A stretch of DNA of 64,000 nucleotides from Datisca glomerata (lineage: Eukaryota; Streptophyta; Magnoliopsida; Cucurbitales; Datiscaceae). Shown one piece after another: positions 17,685-28,927 of the stretch (its first letter is position 1; each line of letters starts with the position of its first letter). The stretch spans positions 310,001 through 374,000 of the forward strand of contig QANY01011938.1 in the NCBI GenBank assembly GCA_003255025.1. The letters are read 5' to 3'. Under the pieces are notes generated by a model. The model was not told the origin of the DNA, searched no databases, and saw only the letters and a list, made by a program, of their open reading frames with translations. The position numbers were made by a program, and so were the translations under genes.

Positions 17685-17864
17685 TGCGATGTGCTACTAA
17701 TAAAAACTTATGATCACGTGATATTAATAAAAACTCATTGATCACGCGATGTGATATTAATAAAAACTTATGATCACGTGATTTTAATAAAAATCCATTG
17801 ATCACGCGATGTGATACTAATAAAAACTTATGATCACGTGATTTTAATAAAAACTTATGATCAT
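17685..17864. repeat. 60-bp satellite with three evenly spaced G-boxes
   Basis: About three copies of a 60-bp unit. Each contains tgatcacgtgat, whose CACGTG core lies at 17715, 17775 and 17835, exactly 60 bp apart, and the first two units also carry a gatcacgcgatgtgat variant. Each unit contains two half-units beginning 'taataaaaa'. It lies about 560 bp after the CIP7-like stop codon. Confidence 0.85.
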
Positions 17865-19939
17865 GTTGCTTAATCAAATGAAATGTTTATCTCCCGTTTT
17901 CTTTTCCTGTCATCTTTTTTCAATAGTTTTTCTGTAAGCAATTCTCTTTGAGAAATTAATGAAACATGTCAATGTGACACTAGATTTCGATAGAAACTAA
18001 ACTGTTGTATATGTTACAGTCTCATATTAAATTGATGTCATGTACTTATGTCACAATTATTTTGAAAAATATTCTACAATATCAAGAAGAAAGAGGTGAA
18101 ACAGTCACGGCATAAAATATTCTACAATATTAGTAGTGGGGTCACTTTCTTCTTTCATGATTTATTATATATATATATATAAATACACACTATTCTCAAT
18201 GACTTTACATTAACATTCAAAATTACAACTATCCTTAAAATTATAAAAATTACAATTGTACTCAGACGAATTTTCATACTGACCTCTTAAATTGATAATT
18301 TGTTATTCCAATTTATAATCTAGAATTTAAAATAAACCTCAAGACTGACTTTGTTAAAACTAGAATCGATCTCGTTGAAAGAATATTAGGGACTATGAAT
18401 ATATGATACAAAATAGGACATCTCAAAATGAAAGTTTGAATCGAGAAAGTGATGATTGAAATTTGAGAATTTAAGTAAAATATGGTTAAAAATAGAAAAT
18501 AATAATAATAAATTACAATCAAAATAAATAAAAAAGGAGTAAAACTAAAGTGGGGTCACACTTGAATTTTATGAGATGAAAAATAAAAAAACATACTATA
18601 TAAAAAGTAATTGTTTTTATCTTTAGTAGGATCACGTGGCCTCATTGGAGCTTCATCTCCCAACTCATGCATGAAAGTTTGGTATGTGTTTGATAAACTG
18701 AAAGAGAGATTCAAGCTTGAAATCTGCTGTTTAGAGAGGAACTTAAATGTACTCACCACAAAAGAGAAAGAATGTCATTTGACCATATATTATACTACAT
18801 AAGGTTAACATATTCGATTTGGTCAACAACATATTATACAATTTATCCCAATGTGTTCATGTGGCATATGAGCTCATGCTTATTTATCTTATTAGTTTCG
18901 TGATTTAATCGATTATTTCTTACATTGTTCTTACGAGAGTAATTTTTAAAAGTCTAATATATGACATTTTGAATTTGACGGTTAGTGTTCTGCTAATAAC
19001 AACTATTATAATTCGATAACAGAAATGATTCACTCAAGTATCATCTTGTATAAATCAAAATATACGATTCAATGATAGATTATCTTCAATTTCCATATGA
19101 ATACAGTACCATACAAATTTCCCAAACAACAATCTTGAGATAGTAGAGACCCTAGGTCATGTTTTCTCATTTTACTTTTGAAATTTTAGGGCACAACCCA
19201 TATAATATACATCATATGTACATATATGTACGTATGTTGATTCGTAAAACATGTGCCGTATAAATTTTATATTAAAACATAAAAAAAATATAATTTTATA
19301 GGCTACATGGACTGTACTCAGTCTGCAGACTGGCCTTGAAATTTGGTTTCACCGGTATAATATAGATCGTATGCAAACATGGGTCCACAATCAGTGATGA
19401 CATGTAACTAGTTCATTGGACAGCTAGGATGAGTGAACTGTATACAGACTGTACAGTATGCAAACAAAAAGAAGAAGCGACAGGGAAAGATAACCAGAAA
19501 TGAAGGCAAGAGATTAGCGACACTTTGCTTGCATCTTAATCCTCTGCTTTCCATCCGTTACACTCACATCAAGTGAACATCATATCAGCCGTTGGATTGA
19601 TTGAGTTTTAAAGGAAAAGAAAAGTAATCACCTTTACGCATGTGGAAGCATCGGTTCCCTATCTCAACTCATTGATCCACCGACAAGTCGCAACCAGTCA
19701 CATCGAAGGAATCGCCTTATTTTATAATGCCTAAAAGGCCCTTGAAAGTATAGGTCTTGGTCCAATTTATTTAAGAAACATTTTTTGAAGTTTCAACGAA
19801 TAAATAAAAACATTTTTTTCCCTAAATGCTACAAATGAAAAATGATTTGTAAAAATAAGACTAAGTTTAAAATGAAACAATATATTTTTCACCAGAAAAA
19901 AATTTAAATGAATTTTGTGAATAGGAAAAAACCATCCAA

Positions 19940-20810
19940 TACACGTGTACGGAAAGAATGCTGAAGCGGGAAACCTATCGTTTCTGGAACGCGTGGCTAT
20001 CGCTTCTAGAACGGGTGACTATCGTTTCTGGAAGGGGGGCAATCGCTTCTGGAACGGGGGACAACCGCTTCTGGACTAGGGGAACTAGCGGTTCCAGAAC
20101 GGAGGACCATCACTCTCAAAACGAGAAAAAACATCAGAACTGGAACCGACATCTCGAGAATGGGAGATCATCGCTTTCAGAAAAGAATCGAATTTCGAGA
20201 ACGGAGAATCATTACCTCCTGGACATGACAGAACATCATAACAAAAAGGAGGGTTTAGATTGACAGGCCATCAAGTGACTCTGACTGATAGACTCGGAAC
20301 CACTAGAAATCGTCAAGTGGCTGTTATTAATTGATGGTTGAGCGAGACAGATGATAAATGAGAAAAGGAAAGGTAGAGAAGCAGAATCATGGGATGGATC
20401 TTACGGCTAAGATTAAATTCAGCATTGATAAAGACGATATAATGGATAAACTGAGCATGAGAGCCCAGACCTGAGAAGCTCTCATCAGCCGAAAACATAG
20501 CGGATGTAATCATCCCCCTTCATTTTTGTTATTATTATTATTATAAGGCCTATAAATACAGGCTCATAAAAAAATAAGAAAGAGAGGCAACCCAAGCAAC
20601 GAAGAGTATTGCCTTTTCCTTCTTCTCCTATTGTAAAATCTTTTACATAAATGAATATCAACAATATTCTCGTTATTTTTCTTCCCTTTAAGGGTTTTTC
20701 ACATAAATGATAGTGTCTTTATTCTCTCTTTAAATTATTATCTTCATTATTCGTTCGTACATGATTCTCTATACTGGAAAAAACCTTTTACATCTTGATA
20801 ACACCCAAGA
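19940..20810 (+). mobile_element. Possible LTR-like segment with internal GC-rich minisatellite
   Basis: A GC-rich stretch in AT-rich surroundings is followed by a good TATA box (cctataaatacaggctc, about 20549-20565), a purine-rich leader and a T-rich tract, the order expected in the U3-R-U5 of an LTR. I could not define the TG/CA ends, a target duplication or a partner LTR, so it could also be another type of repeat. No coding capacity is visible. Confidence 0.3.
19977..20220. repeat. Degenerate 22-23-bp GC-rich minisatellite
   Basis: At least seven imperfect copies of a unit of the form tatcgcttctggaacggggga. The units decay towards 20220 into forms such as atcactctcaaaacgagaaa. The array keeps an open frame of about 100 codons (19958-20263), but this is explained by the repeat and I do not call it a gene. 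Confidence 0.75.
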
Positions 20811-21095
20811 AAAAGAATAGTAGTGATTTCTTCTGTTTTTTAAAAGTAATTTACAAATTTTATTGGTTTCTTTATATCAATTGTTTCATATTTTTGAAAA
20901 TGTTCTAGAACAAAAATACTAATTTTGATTTTTTTAAACCCATTATTTTTTCTCGAAACACACTATTATTAATTGGTTGTAACAATATAATATGTTTTCA
21001 ATTAATATAATACACATATAGTATGTCGGTCATTTATTTTCAAATAATCAAACCAAATGAGTTGTACTGTATAACTAAGAACAATGCATTGAATT

Positions 21096-21500
21096 TAGAG
21101 GTGCTTACGGTTCAGTTCGGTCAGTTTTTTTTATGAAAAATCGAACCGAAACTTTAGTTCGGCAACAAAGCCGAACCGGTCATATCAAAAGAGATCAAAC
21201 CAAACCGTGAGGTACGGTTCGGTATTATTAAATTAAAAATAATTTTTAAATGATATCATTGAAAAAATAATAATATAAATCAAAGTTTCAGCTCAATTCG
21301 GTTCGGTTTTATATAAAATTATATATAAAAAATAAAAAAATAACATAAAATCAAAGTTTCAGTTCGAAAACCACTAAAAATCTTATCTGAACCGAAACTT
21401 CGATTCGGCTATTTTTTCGAACCAAACTGGGCCAAACACATAAAGAACCGACCGAACTGATCATTTTCGGTTCGGTTCGAGACACTTATGAAGACCCCTA
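21096..21500. mobile_element. hAT-type MITE, 405 bp, with 8-bp target duplication
   Basis: The element starts tagaggtg and ends gaccccta, an imperfect terminal inverted repeat of the hAT type. It is flanked by an exact 8-bp direct repeat ATTGAATT at 21088-21095 and 21501-21508. The interior is built from many TTCGGTTCGG-like subterminal motifs in both orientations and has no coding capacity. Eight-base target duplications are characteristic of the hAT superfamily, so the class rests on termini and duplication together. Confidence 0.85.
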
Positions 21501-22004
21501 ATTGAATTCTTTTCTTAAATAATGATGATATTAACTAATATTAATATTCAAGGTGAAAACTTTTTCCGAACGAGGCTCGAGCTTTTCTCTTTGTTCGTCA
21601 ATGTATTTTAATTATATGATTTGTTATCTTAAATTATATATCTCATTATTTGCAATCGTGTATAAATTGATTGCTATATTCAAATTTTATGACTAATATG
21701 TAAAAAAAATTAGCTAATTACCTAAACACTTAAAAATTTCTGATTTTTTTGGAAAAATATATTGAAATTTTTCGTTTTTATTTTTCCTTTACTATATACC
21801 AATTATTATTTTTAATACGAGGGGCAAATTGGCGATTTAAATAAAGAATGGGAGGGAGACTCCCTGTCAGACAACTGGTGGGAAGTTCTTTTCTGTGATA
21901 ATCAATAATCAAATGAGCCCATTTTAATATTCTCTAAATTCTCGCTTCTGCTTCACAATTTGCGGTCTGGGTTGGTGTATTTAGATAGATTTGGGGGAAG
22001 CAAG

Positions 22005-22078
22005 AAAGAGATAGAGAGAGAAAGAGATAGAGAGAGAAAGAGATTGTAGCTTAGAGAGAAAGAGAGAGAGATAGAAGA
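22005..22078. repeat. GA-rich microsatellite in the DUF1218 leader
   Basis: A run of gagata and gagaaa units just before the start codon at 22114, most likely inside the 5' untranslated region. Such GA tracts are common in plant leaders and promoters. Confidence 0.8.
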
Positions 22079-22113
22079 GTGGATCTGGGAAAGCTTTGAG
22101 CTACATATCAACA

Positions 22114-24013
22114 ATGGCTTCAAAACTACTACTCATTACGGTTCTTCTCTTTGATATCATTGCTTTTGGTTTAGCCATTGCTGCTGAGCGAAGAAGAAGC
22201 ACTGTAAGTTCAACTCTTCCGTATCAATTTCAAGTTCATTTTCGTAGTGAAGTTTTGTGCTCTTCTGCTAAATTTTTTAATGATTTAAGTGTTAATTTTT
22301 TTCTTGGTCTGTTTAGTTTTGTTGCGGTTCTGCTGAATGCTGATGGGTTGTATTTGGTTGCTGAGAAAGTGTGAAAAAAAAAGAGAAAATGAAGCTTGCT
22401 TTCAAATCTGTTCTGGCTAAAAGGGATTGTGAACTTTCTCACTAGCAGAAAGAACTGGGTTATTTTAGTAAAAATTTTCTAGCCAAACATGAAAATTGTT
22501 ATAAGAAGTGAATCTCCAGATCAACTTCGTTATAAATTTCGTAGATTCGTTAATAGAACTGCCAAATTCGTTGTGCGTGCAAGATTCTTTGACAAATTTG
22601 TGATGAGATTGGCAAAATCTCTGTCTCTAAATCCAGAGTAAGTTTATAATTGTATAGTCCAAGACTTTAGGTGGGTGTTCCACATTTCAGTATAGAAACT
22701 TATTTAGGCAGATTTGAGAACCAGCCTCCTCTTCTTCAACATATAAAGTAAAAAAGTTTGTTTTTGAATTGCTGATTTGCATATTAAAAACTCGTACTTT
22801 CTCAGAATTAGATTTCTAGAAGCTTGAAAATCTCTAATTTCAACCGTACCTAATATTCTTCGTCAAACATGTACTTCTTAGTTCTTAGTATGGATAACTA
22901 GAGCTTGAAAGCTGTCTTACAAAAAAAGAGCTTGATGATGTGAAAGAAGAGGAGAAATAGTATCTTGCTTTCTCTCTGCTTCGTTTTCTGCATTTCTAAT
23001 GTCGACACGCCCTTTTGCTTTCCTAGTAGAGTCAGAGTGGCAAAGATAGCAATACATAGTCAAGCATAATCAGTTGAAAAGCTCAACCCGATCAATCCTA
23101 CCTAGGTGTTAAGAGAGGGGAACCAAGCCCTTTTAACTAGCACAGAAACGCTAAAGCCAGGCGATTGAGACAACATTCCAACATAATCAAATGGCTCTTT
23201 AATGTTTCTAGGCCTTGCTTAGTCTAGAGGCATACTTTCAACTTTCATTTCGTTAATCTTTGTTATCTTATTATATGTGACAAATGTCATATATGGTTTT
23301 TCACATAATTCCACAACAATCACACATTTCTTTGGAGAACTAGCACTTTGTTTCACTCTGATGTGTCTTGAGGGGAAAATCAGGCACTCATTTCAAAAGG
23401 TATCATCTAACAATAGTTTTTGTTGGCAGGCAAGGACTGTACAAGATCAAGAAGTGCAGTACAACTATTGTGTCTATGACTCCGACATTTCAACCGGCTT
23501 CGGTGTTGGTGCATTTCTTTTCCTATTGCTCAGTCAGGTGCTGATAATGGTGGCTAGCCGATGCTTTTGTTGTGGAAAGGCATTGAGTCCAGGAGGTTCA
23601 AGAGCCTGGGCCGTTATCCTTTTCATAGTCTGCTGGTAGATGAAGTAACCTTAATATTTACTTCTCAAACTAGGTCCATTAATGATCAAAATTTCCCTTT
23701 TGCACCATATTATTTACATGTGATTGCTTCTAAATTGTCCATTTATATATTCAGGGTGTTCTTCATCATTGCTGAGATCTGCTTATTAGCAGGGTCAGTG
23801 ACAAACGCGTACCACACCAAGTACAGGACCATATTCTCCGAAAACCCTCCCTCTTGTGAAACCGTGAGAAAGGGAGTCTTTGCAGCAGGGGCAGCTTTCA
23901 TTTTCTTCACTACCATAATCTCTGAATTCTACTATGTTTGCTACTCCAAGGCCCGGGAGAGCTTTCAACCGTACGGTGGAGAAGCTGGTGTTGGAATGGG
24001 AATCTACAAATGA
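22114..24013 (+). CDS. DUF1218 four-span membrane protein (3 exons)
   Basis: Exons 22114-22203, 23430-23635 and 23755-24013 join in frame to 184 residues with GT-AG introns. Four hydrophobic segments are visible: residues 5-24, about 52-73, about 89-112 and about 139-160. Between them are conserved cysteines (C44, C75, C77, C78, C133) typical of the family. The start MASKLLLITVLLFDIIAFGL and the phrase SDISTGFGVGAFLFLLLSQ identify it as DUF1218. Arabidopsis members of this family (MWL1/MWL2) affect lignin and cell-wall composition; whether this one does is unknown. It follows the CIP7-like gene on the same strand 5 kb downstream, the order I recall for At4g27430 and At4g27435. Intron 1 (1226 bp) contains a ~300-bp dispersed repeat also found inside the retroelement block. 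Confidence 0.92.
23108..23406 (+). repeat. Dispersed ~300-bp repeat in DUF1218 intron 1
   Basis: This segment begins gttaagagaggggaacc and ends aaaaggtatcat. It matches 43616-43938 in the same orientation with few differences, except for an extra ~30-bp stretch in the other copy. It codes for nothing recognisable and has no clear inverted or long terminal repeats. It ends about 20 bp before the exon 2 acceptor. Confidence 0.85.
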
Positions 24014-26055
24014 GCGGCATAGTTAAGGTGACTGTGACCATTTTTTATCGCGTATGCGGCTTTCTAAATTGTATGTGGCTGTCCAGATTCTTTATCCCGT
24101 ATTTGGCTTACTACATTGCTTATTTTGAGATCATTTCACATATCAAAAGATGGAATTAGTTAGTGTTAGTCTGTAATCTGTATTATTAGTGGTAATTTTT
24201 GTGGGTTTTTTGTCTTCCTGTTTTACAATTACATGCTCTCGTTTTTTCTGGTTATCGTATACATATCAATAATAGAAGACATTGCTTGAGTTCCTATAAA
24301 AGCATTCTTGAGATCCCCCAACCCTCCCCAAGCATTTGTAAAGGAGGGCATAAACCTCGAATTATAATGAAATAAAACCGAATTTTGAGAAATAAGTAAC
24401 TTGCACACTTTTAGTATATAGGATAAATTTCTGACTATCATGATGAAGATTTTGGATGGGGTGGGTTCTCAGCAGCCCCAGAACTCCTGTAGTTGGTCTT
24501 GGTCAGATCAAGTCATCTAATCGGATTTAGACGGTTGGCCTTGGTTAAATCAGGACGTCTAATCAGATTTGGATGAACCATATCAATGCATTCTCTCTTA
24601 TATCTCTTGCTCCCATACCCCCAACGTGTTCCACAGACTTTTCTCATATCTATGCTCTTGTAATGAGGTGGCTCATAGATTAGTCTGTTTTGGCCTTTCC
24701 ATTCGCTTAACTTGGAGGTAATCAATCCTCCTATTGTTGCCGGCAGCTCGAGAACTCCTGCAGTTGGTCTTGGTCAGATCAAGTCATCTAATCGGATTTA
24801 GACAGTTGGCCTTGGTCAGATCAAGACGTCTAATCAAATTTGGATGAAGCATATCAACGCATTCTCTCTCATATCTCTTGCTCTCATATCCCAATGTTTC
24901 CACAGACTTGTCTCATATATTTGCTCTTGTAATGAGGCGGCTTATAGATTAGTCTTTTTTGTCTTTCCATTCGCTTAACTTGGAGGTAGTCGACCCTCCT
25001 ATTGTTGCCTGCATCCTCTTTTTGGAGTAGTTTCTAGTTTTTGCTAGTTTATAACAATTGCTCAGGAATGGGGAGTTTTAAGCCCTGCCCATAGAAAATT
25101 TTTAGGCTCTCAGTTGACAAGTAACAGCAACGGGAGTTTGAACATCCCTCGTTCTATTCTATATTCTACGACGAGTGACGTGCGTCTTGCGAGTCAAGAG
25201 AGAATCGAATCAAGATGTTGTGGGCCCTCCACGTGTATGGATGTGCCTAGAGAGGTAATGTGTTTGACTATGTTTTTTATATTCATTTTAAATCATATAT
25301 TGATACACATCATCATTTTATTTTATTTGTTTAACTTAACGAGATACTCTCATGTTCAAGATGAATAGAGAAAACGATGTCCTTGTAGTTTTGAGTAATA
25401 TCTTTTAGCTAACATATACAAAGTTTTTTATAGAGATTAAAATAATATAAAGAGCTAACCACTAAATTAATTTTGGACAATTTAGTAATACCAACATGGG
25501 AAGTTCTATTGCACCCATAGAGAATCGGTATATTGTAAAAAAAATTGTCCATCAGAACATCACTTGAATGATAATCTAATGTCTAATCATGATTTGAAAA
25601 TTCTTAGTTGTTGAGAATCTAATGACAGAGAGGCAGTTCGATGGATCTGATTTGTATGTATAGTTCATATCTCTTCCATTCAACTTAACATTTTTTTTAA
25701 TGAAGTGTCAATCTAGACCTTTCAAATCTCATTGAACAACATCTATAAGGCTCTAGATTAGTGCTCTCATGAGGTTTTCGGTGACAGGCAGAAACTTGTG
25801 TTTAAGGAAGCCCATGATAGCCCCATAACTAACTCCTCCCTTTAAATCAATAAATCCTCTCTCACATACAAAACAAGTCTAATTTAGAATATGCAAATCC
25901 TTAATACATTTATATCAACATAAATAAATTATATTCAGTTTTTGAAAATTTTAGAAACCAGTTTATGGGTTGTGGGTTGTTTGATTAGAGCTAGAAGGTC
26001 TGATCACAATTGAGATACAAATTTAGGGATCTTTTGGTATAAAGTATCTTAATCT
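24014..26055. other. Spacer between DUF1218 gene and the retroelement block
   Basis: This contains the DUF1218 3' untranslated region and a 271-bp tandem duplication (24481-25020). The rest (25.1-26.05 kb) is AT-rich DNA in which I see no gene, RNA or recognisable mobile element. Confidence 0.5.
24481..25020. repeat. 271-bp tandem duplication
   Basis: Copies begin at 24481 and 24752 (gaactcctg.agttggtctt). Each carries an internal short direct repeat built on 'ggtcagatcaagtcatctaatc' and ends near a ctcctattgttgcc phrase. The copies differ by scattered substitutions and short deletions. No coding or mobile-element features are visible. Confidence 0.85.
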
Positions 26056-26060
26056 AAATG

Positions 26061-27088
26061 TCTCGTAACGTGCTTGCGACGCGGAACAGCGATTGAAAAA
26101 TTATTTTTGAAACAAAAAAAGAAATTCGGAGTTGCCACCAATCATTTTAAGGTCTGATTGGTCACCCAATTTTAAAATCAAATATTTTGGTCAGCGAAAA
26201 TTTAAAGCTGGTTCGGGAGTCATTTGCGTGTGGGAAATGTATTAGCACCCCAATTATGAAAAATGGTTACCAAATTTAATCAACTACTATCCAAATTATT
26301 TTTTTAAATAATGTTTTAGAAATTCAATTTTGAATGGCTCATTCAGTATATTTTGCATCATACAAATTTAGCAAATAAATAACCTTCAACGGATGGTACA
26401 AAGGCCATTAATTTTTTTTAAATCAAAACGTTATTGGAGTTACTCTTAGTATCCTAAAAATAACTCATCACCTCGTAGTTCGAGAAATTTGGTATACCAA
26501 AAATTCCAAAGTCCGTCATCGGATTTTTTTAGTGAAAACTAAATAAAGAAATTAACAAAATTTAAATCAAATTGTTATGGTTTTAATTTACGAGTGTCAA
26601 TTCTGAAGATAAAATAATAAAATAATAATCACATACAACCGTGACATATGACAATAATACATAAATAAATAAGAAGAGATAACAATTATAAAGAAAAAGA
26701 AAGAATAATGGAAAGAAATGTTAGGGATGATAAATATGTATGATAAATTTTTTAAAAAAAATATGTAGAGTGAAAGTAGTCAAAAAATTGATGTGAAATA
26801 ATTTAAAAGATATATGAAAATAAATTAAAACAAACCAATAATATCTACTGAAAAACAAAAAAAATAAACAAACATAAAAAAATAAAAAAAGATAAAGAAA
26901 ATGCAAACGACCAAAAAAAACAATAAAACAAAAAACAATAGAAAAATAAAATCCAGGAAAAAAAACAAAAAAAATAATTTTCTTTTTTTTTTTAAATTTT
27001 ATTTTTTAAAAACATATACATGTATGTATATACTATTTAGTAAATAAATTAATAATAAATTTTTTATGTGTAAAATAAATTAATCTAT
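26061..27088 (-). repeat. Truncated outer LTR (low-coordinate edge)
   Basis: Aligns with 28928-29960 and 44968-45990. It begins tctcgtaacgtgc, where the complete LTRs begin tgtcacaacgtgc or tatcgcaatgtgc, so the terminal TG is mutated to TC. Similarity ends abruptly at ttaatctat (27088), and about 1.3 kb of the LTR including its promoter is missing. The AAATG duplication precedes it directly. Confidence 0.8.
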
Positions 27089-28454
27089 ATGATTCTTCTT
27101 ATTTCGCACTCTTCTCGTTATTTTCCAAGCTCCAATTAGCTGCTGCAATTTTTGTTCAATATCTTGAGAATCATAACTGATCTCAATGTCCTTTAATGCG
27201 TGCGTGACAGGGACAAACTGTCTCATGTATAGTTGACGGAGCACCATTAGCGAAGCATAACTAGTACAACCTCATGGTCCTAGGAGCATGACTCATTGAT
27301 AGTTCACCAAATTTGTAGATCATCGATGTCAACGACATCCATTGGGCTTTCCAGATAATATCCTCATCTTTCAACTTTGATAGGTGTGAGAGCCACACCC
27401 CTTTTGTGGGAAACTACGGATTCCATTTGGTCATTCCAAATTCTGCAATGGGGATTCTCGTCTTCATCCATGGACTTGAAAACTTAACTTAAGGACATTT
27501 GAAATCTGGTGGACATCTTAGATGGCTAAGAATTTAAATACACAAAAGAGATGGAGAGCCGATGAACTTCCCTTTTCCAAGCGCTCGTATGTGATTTAAG
27601 GAACGAAAAGTCTCAACTAGAATTGAGATAACTGGGTTAACACCATGTTCAACTTGCAGGAATATTTTTATCACTTGATCATCCACATAACCTTGAATTT
27701 TTGGAAACAACACGGTGTCATACATACACAGAGCATAAAGAGTCATACCCTTATCTTCCTTTAAAACATTTTGGGCGAGATCTAAGAGGTAATCCAGCAG
27801 CACACACACATTTCCCCTTTAACTTTTATCATTTTCTCAATCTCAGATGCATGGACAGTACCCAAGAGCTTGGATAAAGCTCTCTTCAATGTGAGTCTTT
27901 TGCCGTAATTATAAACTTTATCTGTGCTTTGCTGCGGGATGTTCAGTAGGGCTTGATATTCTTCAATTGTATGAGTAAGATCAATTGTTCCAAAGGTGAA
28001 ACATATGTATAGAAGGTCCCAGAAATGCATTAAAGCCTTAAGAACGGGAGCATTGACTGTAGTATACAGAAGATAAGCGATGTGACCATATTTACCGACA
28101 AACAATTTTTTTTGCTCCGATGAAAAATCCTCCCATATCTTCTTCAACCTCTCCAAGTCAGCGTGTCAGAACTTTATCTTAGTGATTGATGGTAGAAGAA
28201 CGACATCCTCCTTTTTCATGCAATTTTCTTTTGGTTTCTGCGTTTTCTCTGATCATTGGACTACTGTAACTTGATCTTCTATCACACTCGAAGTAGAAGT
28301 CATGGTCTCTAAAATATGAATGAATTGAATACTTCTCTACAATCTCTATTACGCAACATGATACGTGTATGCAAAAAGGAAAAACGAAGTTAGAAGTGAA
28401 ACAATGGGAAAAAGAGAAATGTTTAAAGAGCGTAGGACATATATACATGAACAA
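27089..28454 (-). pseudogene. Gag N-terminal (DUF7745-like) fragment
   Basis: Translated on the - strand, 28156-27782 starts MERLKKIWEDFSSEQKKLF and continues GKYGHIAYLLY and TIEEYQALLNIP. This matches my memory of the large N-terminal domain (DUF7745) of gag-like proteins in cucurbit and cotton gypsy elements. The frame changes at about 27790 and continues as 27809-27534, then as stop-interrupted coding down to 27089. A short upstream frame (28454-28179) lies in the leader. Position downstream of a primer site and an LTR agrees with a gag start. It is broken and lacks the rest of gag-pol. Confidence 0.7.
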
Positions 28455-28903
28455 AATTAATCAGATATCATAATTTAGCAGAATCTCTATTTCTATCAAA
28501 CATTGCTCATGAGATGGGCTCTAAGAATAAAATGCATGTTTGGTTGGGCTCTCAAATCTCTTAATAAGCTCTCAGGTTGTCCTCACTATTATCCGAATGG
28601 AGTAACAGGGTCTCCCAAACGGTATCCTAAAAGGGTCGATCTGCACAGGAACTGTAGTTTCACGAATGCATTCCACTACTCATTCTCGCTAATCCTAAAG
28701 GGAAAGCCCGGGTACAAGGCTAGTGTATATGTGTGAAATTAGAAATTATGTAGAGAAATATACTTCGTAAAAAAAGGATTTATGTACAACCACATGCACG
28801 AATTAGAAAAAAAATAATGAATCAAATAAACAAACAAAAGGATAGTATACGATGAAATTTTGACTTGATTCTCTATTGATCTAATGATGGTTAGACCAAT
28901 TGT

Positions 28904-28926
28904 TCGTCCCCAGAGGAGTCACCAAG
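28904..28926 (-). other. Primer-binding-site-like sequence
   Basis: Directly after the LTR end (28928) the - strand reads ttggtgactcctctgggga. A closely similar sequence follows the other full LTR at about 44944-44964 (ttggggactccactgggga). Position and near identity at both sites support a tRNA primer site; I recall a TGGCGACTCC-type site for Tat/Ogre-like elements, but the tRNA is not verified. Confidence 0.6.
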
Positions 28927-28927
28927 C

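Larger units (their letters stand above)
17124..22000. other. AT-rich spacer between CIP7-like and DUF1218 genes
   Basis: This holds the CIP7-like 3' untranslated region (first few hundred bases), a 60-bp satellite with G-boxes, AT-rich DNA without recognisable genes (17.9-19.9 kb), a GC-rich minisatellite with an LTR-like segment (about 19.95-20.8 kb), and a hAT-type MITE (21096-21500). Open frames in it are short and unrelated to known proteins as far as I can tell. Confidence 0.55.

Noticed and set aside
17662..17877. Repetitive - strand frame of 71 codons
   Set aside because: It is explained by the 60-bp satellite.
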